A stretch of 26,937 nt of DNA, from IMG/VR virus record IMGVR_UViG_3300008110_000461, positions 1 through 26,937 of that record; one strand, written 5' to 3'. Within the stretch, counting starts at the first letter, position 1; the number at the start of each line of letters is the position of its first letter. This document shows positions 8,301 through 15,145 of this stretch, in pieces. This stretch comes from a virus. The notes below the pieces were generated by a model. It was not told the DNA's origin and made no database searches. It saw nothing but the letters and a program-made list of their open reading frames with translations. Made by a program: the position numbers and the translations under genes.

Positions 8301-8897
8301 TCCAGCACCAACTTCTTCCTTAGCAACGTAAGAATAACCACCAAAACGAATTACTTCACCTGGAAGGTATGAAGTAGTGGTTGAATATGCTCCAATAAAA
8401 TCAAAACCAGTTGATAGTGTATCCCAATCGGATGTATTAGAACTTGGTGCTTTATTGGTGTTTAATGTTTTGGAAACATAGTTGTTTCCACCGTATAGAA
8501 CAACATCCCCTACTTGATATGCTGTTCCTGAGTTCCAAGCTCCTTCATAATTGAAACCTCCAAAATATGGAGTTAGATTAGAAGAATTGAAATTGGAGGT
8601 TGAAGCAAAAGAAGTAACTACTCTATATTGAGTATTACCAAATTTTACTAAATCATTAATCTTGTAAAAAGTTGATGGTGCCCAATCACCTCTATTTGCA
8701 ATACCCTCAACGTGCAAAGACCACTTTGCTAGATCCGTTGAGTACCAGTTTGTTTCTGATGATACAGAAGTGTGATTCTGGGTACAGACATAAGTATTCG
8801 CACCGAACTTAACGATATCATCAATAACATAGTCTGTACTTGCTGTCCAAGCACCTCTCCAGTTAAATTTTAGTCTTCCTAATCTAAAATCAGCCAT
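5364..8897 (-). CDS. Large fibre protein: five carbohydrate-binding-like repeats, beta-helix, fibre C-terminus
   Basis: 1177 aa. Residues about 10-270 hold five repeats of roughly 50 aa with the pattern W(x)GAW..tsYxxGDvVxfggnxYVs, for example NWRGAWTASTDYVIDDIV and EWKGAWSSVTTYQQGDTI. This is the aromatic layout of small chitin- or cellulose-binding modules (ChtBD3/CBM5-12-like). Around residue 320 comes FYVAEEGSDSNDGKNINRAY followed by TIYVKAGTYEE and VTIVGD, typical of the start of a right-handed beta-helix (pectate-lyase-like). Around 725-780 are GERIIGATSGA-type motifs. The C-terminus has GHDFLQIGTGG, PGRVYYVSTDQNGNFRVGKY and KVSTQAAVKAYVD, motifs I know from cyanophage fibre ends. It is probably a tail-fibre or tailspike protein that binds, and perhaps cleaves, host surface polysaccharide; no catalytic residues could be assigned. 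The start at 8897 has AAGGA about 13 nt upstream. Confidence 0.92.
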   Translation of the reverse strand: MADFRLGRLKFNWRGAWTASTDYVIDDIVKFGANTYVCTQNHTSVSSETNWYSTDLAKWSLHVEGIANRGDWAPSTFYKINDLVKFGNTQYRVVTSFASTSNFNSSNLTPYFGGFNYEGAWNSGTAYQVGDVVLYGGNNYVSKTLNTNKAPSSNTSDWDTLSTGFDFIGAYSTTTSYLPGEVIRFGGYSYVAKEEVGAGMTSNPVQVPNKWDLIVKGFEWKGAWSSVTTYQQGDTIYRNSNSYVSIASTNFNNDPATDSLGTYWNPLTQGSATNVLSATGDIIYQSGAGPASLPIGTNGKVLTVSPSGVPVWETNNVTYPVFYVAEEGSDSNDGKNINRAYATIKHACGIVTGPATIYVKAGTYEEQLPITVPPNVTIVGDNLRTTKIVPAAGNSNHQVLTLNSAPSTAMQYGATIANGAGTKTARILDFNFSQTKVEIEPLTGGVWVSGVDTWENGASDITVDNAVTLTNAQSTMFMLSDRTMLKDIVMDGMTGFVPAGVLKTATASISGTILTNSTAEMEPDLVGTVISGTGIAVGTKVVTYLSTTQVEVDTAQTVSSTPITFTASDRDLNNATVRGVFVKLNPNSPITKSPYVSNCSAFSTGGVGAVVDGKVHKQYDNTPQRSNKSIVFDSWTNIHDNGVGFWITNNAAAEMVSCFTYYAHVSYCSTRGGRIRSLAGNSSWGNYAIVSSGYNTDESFLSGTVEGLQLKYNVETITAPGFTQGERIIGATSGAVGELTSVQTSIAALYYSVVTSGPNGSGFRQNELITGQTSGTQAFLTNNTDANVGQSGFTIVVRGLQNNLQTGGSVEFVTGSGNGGVIGTAATTITGADPFTYVIQNVSYVAPDGRGNIGVNRAQLTTTAAKHFGTNNNIRNYPWTNVIATVAAPIGTNDTQIVVSSTAGFFQNGFVLTPTNELMKIVSLDSSIAMTVLRAQEGAGIATGYSNGTSFRAIGVANTISGTQIIKDQTPVQSFVRVNNVTGFSTDNFIKIDSEFMKVTSIGIDTTGRTTLILAEEKANKTYDEQVFRIRYLYSQVRLTGHDFLQIGTGGTSTTNWPGVPTVDPIPSREVTEDYPGRVYYVSTDQNGNFRVGKYFRVNQATGAATLNASAFDLSGLTSLRLGSIGAQLGAQINEFSTDITLSQNSNEKVSTQAAVKAYVDNTIIKSRPFTYWVATS

Positions 8898-8911
8898 TTT
8901 TGTTTAATTCC

Positions 8912-9310
8912 TTACTTAGGTCCTGCGGTATTGTAATCGTATGTGCCACCAACTCTGGCAACAAAGTATCCATCATCATCGATGAAATAAGAAATTCTTC
9001 GAAAATCAAACCTGAACTGTTGATATTTATCAGCAGGGTGATTGGTATATGTTTTTTCTTCTGTAGTTTCTTCGACGTAATCAATTCCCTCCAAAAAGTC
9101 GGGATACTGACTGCCATCTGTTCTATAAAAATCACCAACTACATTGGAATCAGTTGATCTTACTTGTGTATAATAAAGCATTCCACTAGAATCTCTGCGA
9201 AGAGCGTGAATATACCAATCATTTTCTTTTTTTAGAGTAGAAGTATCATTGAATGAATTACTTCCACTCGAAGAAGAAGATGTCATACTTCCGCTTAAGA
9301 ACATTGTCAT
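8912..9310 (-). CDS. Conserved phage protein of unknown function (132 aa)
   Basis: 132 aa. The N-terminus is Ser-rich (MTMFLSGSMTSSSSSGSNSF). The body reads WYIHALRRDSSGMLYYTQVR, then SQYPDFLEGIDYVEE and a final YFIDDDGYFVARVGGTYDYN. The pattern is soluble, mixed beta and acidic. I recall similar short proteins next to fibre genes in cyanophages, but I cannot name a domain. The ATG overlaps the TGA of the gene before it (ATGA, 9310-9307), so the two are translationally coupled. A second ATG two codons later (9304) is the alternative start. It lies 14 nt before the 1177-aa fibre gene and is probably a minor virion component or assembly factor of that fibre. Confidence 0.82.
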   Translation of the reverse strand: MTMFLSGSMTSSSSSGSNSFNDTSTLKKENDWYIHALRRDSSGMLYYTQVRSTDSNVVGDFYRTDGSQYPDFLEGIDYVEETTEEKTYTNHPADKYQQFRFDFRRISYFIDDDGYFVARVGGTYDYNTAGPK

Positions 9311-9756
9311 ACAGAGACCCTCCAGTAAGTACCTTCCCAGATCAATTCGACACTAGCACCAGAAACATCACATACAAGTGGGGCATCAATTAACCCAGAA
9401 GCATTTTTAAATTTCTGATTATTTTGAGTGACTACTATAAGATTATTTATGCTCCAGAAAGATTTTGAATCAAACAGACTAATATAGTCACCTGTGTTGA
9501 TAAGAGTTGGTAAAGTTACTGAATATTCGGCATTAGTAGTATCTGCATGATATTTTGTATTTGCCTTTAATGTTGTTGCTGATGAAATAAGTGTATATCT
9601 TGCTTTTGATACTTCAAAACCACCAGTTGTCAAACCATCATGGACTCTTATTACACTTTTATCCGTATCAACGGTAACTTCAGCCAAAGCACCAGTAAAC
9701 GAAGCATGTTCTTGCTCAGTACCTTTTCTGAGTTGAACTCGTTTTGTATTTGACAT
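9307..9756 (-). CDS. Small fibre-like protein with Mtd-N-like head and beta tail domain
   Basis: 149 aa. Residues 5-50 (RVQLRKGTEQEHASFTGALA, then EVTVDTDK, VHDGLTTGG) fit the short N-terminal domain first named in the Bordetella phage major tropism determinant and found on many phage fibres, where it anchors or trimerises the protein. Residues about 65-149 form a beta domain with YSVTLPT, TGDYISLFDSKSFW, VCDVSGASVELIWEGTYWRV, related in layout to the 112-aa protein at 4614-4952. No C-type lectin variable domain or reverse transcriptase is present, so the Mtd resemblance is limited to the head. The leader has a late promoter (9779-9786) but no Shine-Dalgarno. The stop overlaps the next gene's start. 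Confidence 0.88.
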   Translation of the reverse strand: MSNTKRVQLRKGTEQEHASFTGALAEVTVDTDKSVIRVHDGLTTGGFEVSKARYTLISSATTLKANTKYHADTTNAEYSVTLPTLINTGDYISLFDSKSFWSINNLIVVTQNNQKFKNASGLIDAPLVCDVSGASVELIWEGTYWRVSV

Positions 9757-9778
9757 TGATATAAAGATTGTATATCTT

Positions 9779-9786
9779 TATTTATC
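9779..9786 (-). promoter_or_regulatory. Candidate T4-type late promoter (GATAAATA)
   Basis: GATAAATA overlaps the stop codon of the 1437-aa fibre gene and is 23 nt before the ATG at 9756. Between promoter and start lies a short inverted repeat AAAGAT-5 nt-ATCTTT (9763-9779), and no Shine-Dalgarno is visible. Confidence 0.5.
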
Positions 9787-12700
9787 AAATTATGTATATT
9801 CTTATTGGTTTTGGTGAATCAAATTCAACATATCTATTTGTTGATATTCCATTAAATTGTGCTTGAGTAATTCCAACATAACCAGCACGTCCAAATGTTT
9901 CTTTAGATACACCAGATAGTCTAAAGAGTATTTGTGTTCTATCATAAGGAACAACTCTTGCGATACCTGCAGACTGGAATCCAAATATTCTTCCTGTTCC
10001 AAAATATGCTTCGGTATTCTTCTCGACAGCATTTCCTGTGAACTTGAATAGATTTGTTGTTGGTGGTGAGAATGTAACTGATTCCGTCTTGCTGACAAAT
10101 GCAAATAGTGAACCAGTACCAACATAAGTTGCTGGAAGTACGGATTCTTTTGCAGAACCAGTAATTTTGAATAGTCCACCAGTTGTACTGACAACTGCAG
10201 AAGATTCTGCAGCACCAATAAATCCGAATATACTTCCAGATCCAGCATAACTCTTACTCTTTCTTTCTTCGGCAGTTCCAACAAAGTCAAATAGTGTTGT
10301 TGAAATTGCTGGAGTGAAGGATACTCTTTCTGCACCACCACCAAAACCAAATAATGTTCCAGTAGTAGTCCAGTTTGTATTTCTTTCTGTTTTTGCTGCT
10401 CCACCAAACTTGAACAATGTAGTTGAAGTTGGGGGTACAACAGTAGAAGACTCCTGAGCACTGACAAAGATGACTTTGCCATTGATATCGAGAATTGAAT
10501 CCCTGGTACGGAATCGAACAAGACCAGAACCAATATAAGATTCTGTATTCTTTTCTGCCGCAGATCCAGTAAACTTGAATAGTGTTGTTTTTGTCTCTGC
10601 AGAACTGGTTGTTTCTGTCTTGCTGACAAACGTAAAGAGAGAACCAGTACCAATGTGAGTATAAAGATTGCGTACTATACCAGAACCAGTGATTCTGAAT
10701 AGAGTCTTGAATTCTGGTAGTTTTCTGCCAATAGACTCTGCACCACCAGTAAATCCAAAGATGCGTCCAGAACCAACATAAGATTCTGTATTCTTCTCGA
10801 TTGCAGAACCAAATATAGTTGTTTTTCCAGATCCAATATGCTTCAGTCTTGCAATTATATTTGCATTTCCAGAGAGTTTTGTCTCTGTTGAACCAGTATA
10901 AGATTCTACATTCTTCTCTACTGCAGATCCAGTAAATCTGAATAGTGTTCCACTTACTGGTGGTCTGCTTGCCGCAACAGTTACTGAAGAATTTAAACCA
11001 AAGAGTGAACCAGTTCCGATATATGGTCTTGCTCTTGGTGTTTCAGCACTACCATTAATCGAAAGTTGTCCTTGACCAACGTGAACTGGTTTTGTTTGCG
11101 TTCTTGCATTTCCAGAAAGGGTAATGAAACCAGAACCAACTTCTCCGTAGATAAAGAATAGTGTGACAACACCAGTTGCTCTGAATAACGCACCATCAGT
11201 TTTTGGAACAACTGTGTTCCTTTCAATTCCAGAGATATAACGTTGTTTTTCACGAGCATCAAGACCAGAAACTCTTTGTCTGAGATTGAATGTTCCTCCT
11301 CCAACTTCTGTTAGAGTGAATCCAATTGCGGAAGAACCACCAAATCTGAATAGTGCTCCCTGTGGGAGCAGTGAACCAGAAACAACAGAAGTTGAACTGT
11401 CGAATGTAAAGAGTGAACCAGAACCAACATAAGATTCTGTATTTCTCTCGTCTGCAGATCCAGTAAACTTGAAGAGACCTGTTGAAACCTTGGTTGCTGC
11501 AGAAGACTCGGTAGAACTGATGAAGGTAAAGAGTGAACCAGTACCAACATAAGATTCTGTATTCTTCTCAATTGCATTTCCTGCAAACTTGAAGAGACCT
11601 GTTGTTGATGGAGCATTTGATTTGACTTCTGATGCACCAGTGAATGCAAAGATGCGTCCAGTACCAACATAAGATTCTGTATTCTTCTCAATTGCATTTC
11701 CTGCAAACTTGAAGAGTACTGTTGCAACAAGAGAACTTGAGGTAGATTCTGCTGCTCCAGTAAACGCAAAGATACGACCAGAACCAATATGTGGTGCGGG
11801 AGTAATTGCTTGCGGAGAAGATCCAAAGAACTTGAAGAGACCTGTTGCTGATGGAGCATTGGACTTGACTTCTGTTTTGGTTCCAAATGCGAAGAGTGAA
11901 CCAGAACCAACATAGGATTCTGTATTCTTGATATTTGTTGCTGCACCAAATAAGGTAATAGTACCAGAACCAATATGTGGTTCTTGAGTAATAGATTCTT
12001 GACCACCAACAATTGCAAAGAGAGATCCAGAACCAACATGAACTAAACCAAAACCTATAGTTGCAGAACTAATTCTGGTTATTTGTAGGTTTCCACTACC
12101 ATTATATCCAAATGATCTATATGCAGGTATTGGTGTCGAGAATACTTTTACTCGACCAGTACCAAAGTAGGATTCTGTATTTCTTTCTGTTGCAGTTCCA
12201 AATAATGTAATTCCACCAGAACCAATATGTGGTTCTTGAGTAATAGATTCTTGACCACCAACAATTGCAAACAGTGAACCAGAACCAACATGAGATAGAG
12301 ATGCTTTTAACTGGGAAGAACCAAGGAACTTGAATAGTCCAGTTGTTTCTTGTGCAGATAGTCTTGTCTCTGAAGCACCAGTAAATGCATATAATGTTCC
12401 AGAACCAACATGAGATAGTGCTGCTTGTACTGATGCCTTATTATCACTAAATCTAAATCTTCCATATGGGAAGATATTTTCATTGTCAGTAATATAACCA
12501 TAATTAACTTTTTGTTGACCATAATTAGTTGGTTCACTTATGAATCCATAATCATCTTCAGAAGTATAATTATCAGCAACAAATCCATAATCAAGTCCAT
12601 CAATAGTTACTACAGAAGATTCGTTGTAGTCATAAGTGACTTTTTCTGCATGACCAACAAATCCAAATAGTGAACCAGAACCAATATAGGATTCTGCATT

Positions 12701-14098
12701 CTTCTGGACTGCAGAACCAAAGAATTTAAATAGACCTGTTGTTGATTTTACTAGTGCTCTTGCTTCTCCAGAACCAGTAAATGCATATAATGTTCCAGAA
12801 CCAATATGTGGTGCAGGAACGATAGATTGACCAGCAGAACCAGAAATCTTAATATCCGATTTTTTGATTTCTGTTTTTTCTGCAGTTGCTTTTGATATTG
12901 CTGTCCCAACAAATCCAAATAGTGAACCAGAACCAATTTGTGATAAAGATGCTTTTGGTTCTGAGTTTCCAAATATAGTGAATTTTCCAACACCAATGTG
13001 TTTTGGTAAAATGAATAAACGAGCATTTCCAAATATGGAAATTGTTCCAGTGGTAGTTTGATTTGGTGAGAATACAATTCCAGTATCGGAACTTAATTTT
13101 AACTTACCAAATGGTAATCTTGTATCATTATCGGTAATATAACCATAATCAATCTTATTCCATGGTTTTTGTGGACTTGGTTCTTCACTTATTAGTCCAA
13201 AGTCATCTTCAGAAGTGTAATTATCGGTAACAAATCCATAATCAAGTCCTTCTGGTCTTATTACTGATGATTCATTATAGTCATAAGTTACTCTTTCTGC
13301 ATGTCCAACGAATCCAAATAGGGAACCAGAACCAACATAAGATTCTCCATTCTTTTCTGTAGCAGAACCAGAGAATCTAAAGATATTTGTTTCTGACTTC
13401 GTAATGATAACTCTTGATAGTCCAGCACCAGTAAATGCAGAGAATAGTCCAGTGCTGGAATAATTTCCTCTTGAGAATGCATCAAAAGCACCACCAAAAA
13501 CACGAATGCGGAGTTTTGCTTCTGGTGGTGTATTTGTTGTAGATTTTGCTGCTCCATTGAATCCAAACAAAGCACCAGAACCATACTGATACGCAGTTCT
13601 GGTGCTTTGAGAATATCCAAATGGTCGAATTCTTCCTGAACCAATATGTATTGGTAATACGTAAATTTTTGCCTTTCCACTGACAAGGAAAGTTAAACCA
13701 CCAACACTATTCCTTACCAGACTTACATCTGCAAACTCTGTAGAAATAGATAATTTTCCAAATGGTGTCGATGCCGATATAATTGTAATTGTACCGTAAT
13801 CGAAAATTTGAGAACGACTTACTATGGAATCAGTTACGTCACCAAAATCATCATAATATGAAACTAAATCCGAAATTAGACCATAATCTTCACTCTCAAA
13901 TGAAACAATGGCAGATTCATTATATGAATATGCTCTTTGTTCTTCTAGTTCTTCTGAATGGGAAGAAATTTTAAAGTCTGGATCTCCTATAAAAGTAAAA
14001 TCCGACAACAAAACTGAGGAGTAGTTGCTAATGATTTCATTAGCATAACGACTAATCCTATGGCTGTCAGATCCAGTTGTATAGGAGAATATGGCCAT
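9785..14098 (-). CDS. Large internally repetitive fibre-like virion protein
   Basis: 1437 aa, almost entirely made of short repeats. The common unit of about 20-42 aa alternates TTGLFKFxGSAxEKN, TESYVGSGSLF and (G/A)FxGxAE. About ten ESYxGxG copies and many more GSGxLFxF copies are present, along with PHIGSG variants. A different module of about 60 aa, YNESSV...DYGF..DNYTSEDDYG...YGYITDN...FPYGRFRFS, occurs at roughly residues 270-335 and 486-552, with a divergent third copy at 55-115. Such regular Gly-Ser-aromatic repeats suggest a long beta-structured shaft. The coding DNA also keeps near-identical repeats (11538-11716, 11963-12271). The A of the preceding gene's TGA stop is the first base of the ATG, so translation is coupled to the 323-aa fibre gene. 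GGAGGTG lies 15 nt upstream. A virion fibre role is inferred from context and architecture; no catalytic domain is seen. Confidence 0.88.
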   Translation of the reverse strand: MAIFSYTTGSDSHRISRYANEIISNYSSVLLSDFTFIGDPDFKISSHSEELEEQRAYSYNESAIVSFESEDYGLISDLVSYYDDFGDVTDSIVSRSQIFDYGTITIISASTPFGKLSISTEFADVSLVRNSVGGLTFLVSGKAKIYVLPIHIGSGRIRPFGYSQSTRTAYQYGSGALFGFNGAAKSTTNTPPEAKLRIRVFGGAFDAFSRGNYSSTGLFSAFTGAGLSRVIITKSETNIFRFSGSATEKNGESYVGSGSLFGFVGHAERVTYDYNESSVIRPEGLDYGFVTDNYTSEDDFGLISEEPSPQKPWNKIDYGYITDNDTRLPFGKLKLSSDTGIVFSPNQTTTGTISIFGNARLFILPKHIGVGKFTIFGNSEPKASLSQIGSGSLFGFVGTAISKATAEKTEIKKSDIKISGSAGQSIVPAPHIGSGTLYAFTGSGEARALVKSTTGLFKFFGSAVQKNAESYIGSGSLFGFVGHAEKVTYDYNESSVVTIDGLDYGFVADNYTSEDDYGFISEPTNYGQQKVNYGYITDNENIFPYGRFRFSDNKASVQAALSHVGSGTLYAFTGASETRLSAQETTGLFKFLGSSQLKASLSHVGSGSLFAIVGGQESITQEPHIGSGGITLFGTATERNTESYFGTGRVKVFSTPIPAYRSFGYNGSGNLQITRISSATIGFGLVHVGSGSLFAIVGGQESITQEPHIGSGTITLFGAATNIKNTESYVGSGSLFAFGTKTEVKSNAPSATGLFKFFGSSPQAITPAPHIGSGRIFAFTGAAESTSSSLVATVLFKFAGNAIEKNTESYVGTGRIFAFTGASEVKSNAPSTTGLFKFAGNAIEKNTESYVGTGSLFTFISSTESSAATKVSTGLFKFTGSADERNTESYVGSGSLFTFDSSTSVVSGSLLPQGALFRFGGSSAIGFTLTEVGGGTFNLRQRVSGLDAREKQRYISGIERNTVVPKTDGALFRATGVVTLFFIYGEVGSGFITLSGNARTQTKPVHVGQGQLSINGSAETPRARPYIGTGSLFGLNSSVTVAASRPPVSGTLFRFTGSAVEKNVESYTGSTETKLSGNANIIARLKHIGSGKTTIFGSAIEKNTESYVGSGRIFGFTGGAESIGRKLPEFKTLFRITGSGIVRNLYTHIGTGSLFTFVSKTETTSSAETKTTLFKFTGSAAEKNTESYIGSGLVRFRTRDSILDINGKVIFVSAQESSTVVPPTSTTLFKFGGAAKTERNTNWTTTGTLFGFGGGAERVSFTPAISTTLFDFVGTAEERKSKSYAGSGSIFGFIGAAESSAVVSTTGGLFKITGSAKESVLPATYVGTGSLFAFVSKTESVTFSPPTTNLFKFTGNAVEKNTEAYFGTGRIFGFQSAGIARVVPYDRTQILFRLSGVSKETFGRAGYVGITQAQFNGISTNRYVEFDSPKPIRIYII
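11538..11716 (-). repeat. Pair of exact 59-bp direct repeats, 120 bp apart, inside the fibre gene
   Basis: Positions 11538-11596 and 11658-11716 are identical base for base. The offset of 120 bp equals 40 codons, so gain or loss of one unit would keep the frame. They encode the segment FAGNAIEKNTESYVGTG. Confidence 0.9.
11963..12271 (-). repeat. Pair of exact 57-bp direct repeats, 252 bp apart, inside the fibre gene
   Basis: Positions 11963-12019 and 12215-12271 are identical. The offset of 252 bp equals 84 codons. Both encode FAIVGGQESITQEPHIGSG. Confidence 0.9.
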
Positions 14099-15069
14099 CA
14101 GTTAATTTTAAACACCTCCATCTTCGTCCATGAACCATCAACAGTTCCTCTAACAGTTTGACTGGTTGGATTTGAAGTATAAACTGTAAAATCAATATAA
14201 TCTGTTGTTCCGTTCATTGTGACAATTCCACAGACAGTTTGACTATATGAAAAAGTTGTTATCCCAACTTGATGTAATGCAAATGTAGTTCCATTTTTTC
14301 TTAGTTGAATATTTGATTGATTATTTGTTACAGTTCCTGCTTGCCAGTTCATCATTGCATCAACACGATAAGTTCCTGCAACGGTTGGTGTGGTACGAGT
14401 TGTAATTCCACTGTACCAACCATTACTATCACTTGTTGCAGTAAAAACAATTAAAGTGTCAACACCTGTAGTAACAGTTTGATCTGTTGTTCTTGCAAGT
14501 TTTACATAATAATTTCCAGGTGCATTGAGATTACCAGTGATTGTTGTGGCACCAGAAACACTTAACTGATTTGTAAAAGTAGTTCCAGTGACTGTTACAC
14601 CAGTGCCAAGAGTTTCAAACTTTTTAGAGTTATCAAAATAAAGTTCTACAGAACCATTAGTATTAAATTTTGCTTTATTCTCAGTATATGAAAGATCGGT
14701 GATAATTAAACTATTATCACCAGCAATATAAAGATCACCAGTTCCAGAATCTGCAATAGCACTTATGGATCCATTGTGTCCAATATACAAATCACCACTA
14801 TTACCAAAATATCCAAACACATTGTCTGCAAAGTAAGCAGAAGTCCCAAAACTTACGGACCCAGTGAATGTAGAAAAACCAGTGACTTGCAGTTGAGTGA
14901 CTGAACTGATACCACCTATGACACTTGTAGATACTCCAGAGGTTGCTGCATAACCAGCAGTAATAACATAAGTAGGAGTTCCCAACCCAACAACGTCTAG
15001 TGCAAGATTATTAATCTCAACACGTTGCTGTTCGAAGGTATAATTTGGACCGACATAACGTAATGTCAT
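14098..15069 (-). CDS. Tail-fibre-like protein with C1q-like C-terminal head
   Basis: 323 aa. The N-terminus MTLRYVGPNYTFEQQRVEIN is a common fibre start in T4-like cyanophages. The middle (residues 75-175) is a shaft region with SVSFGTSAYFADN, GDLYIGHNGS, GTGDLYIAGDN and NGSVELYFDNSKKFETLGTG, typical of trimeric fibre shafts that carry grid-like GDLxIxHxG motifs. The last 130 residues (DTLIVFTATSDSNGWYSGIT, GTYRVDAMMNW, IQLRKNGT, YIDFTVYTSN, SWTKMEVFKIN) have the strand order of a C1q/TNF-like jelly roll, a frequent receptor-binding tip. The gene starts right after a strong terminator-like hairpin and has AGGAG 6 nt before the ATG. Its stop overlaps the next gene's start, so the two fibre proteins are made together. 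Confidence 0.9.
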   Translation of the reverse strand: MTLRYVGPNYTFEQQRVEINNLALDVVGLGTPTYVITAGYAATSGVSTSVIGGISSVTQLQVTGFSTFTGSVSFGTSAYFADNVFGYFGNSGDLYIGHNGSISAIADSGTGDLYIAGDNSLIITDLSYTENKAKFNTNGSVELYFDNSKKFETLGTGVTVTGTTFTNQLSVSGATTITGNLNAPGNYYVKLARTTDQTVTTGVDTLIVFTATSDSNGWYSGITTRTTPTVAGTYRVDAMMNWQAGTVTNNQSNIQLRKNGTTFALHQVGITTFSYSQTVCGIVTMNGTTDYIDFTVYTSNPTSQTVRGTVDGSWTKMEVFKIN

Positions 15070-15085
15070 ATTAATCTCCTACCTT

Positions 15086-15120
15086 AAAAAAATAGGAGGG
15101 ATTACTTTTGCAACCCCTCC
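15086..15120 (-). terminator. Strong intrinsic terminator-like hairpin between two structural genes
   Basis: The minus-strand RNA would form GGAGGG-G-UUGC / GUAA-U-CCCUCC, an 11-bp stem (two G-U pairs) with an AAAA loop at 15120-15095, followed by UAUUUUUUU (15094-15086). It comes 26 nt after the stop of the 459-aa gene and only 17 nt before the ATG of the 323-aa gene. The next gene has no visible promoter between, so it may act as a partial terminator or attenuator. Confidence 0.8.
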
Positions 15121-15145
15121 ATAATAAAGATATAATTTTGAAAAA

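Noticed and set aside
9307-9756. Diversity-generating retroelement suggested by the Mtd-N-like head.
   Set aside because: No reverse transcriptase, no template/variable repeat pair and no C-type-lectin variable domain is visible in the window. The head domain is common on ordinary fibres.
9802-10653. Minus-strand frame of 283 codons inside the repetitive fibre gene.
   Set aside because: Leu/Gln-rich out-of-frame reading of the repeats. Its length is due to the biased codon use of the real gene.
9785-14098. Regularly spaced repeats suggestive of a CRISPR array.
   Set aside because: The repeats are degenerate, spacing varies, the intervals are multiples of three, and the whole stretch is one open reading frame of 1437 codons.
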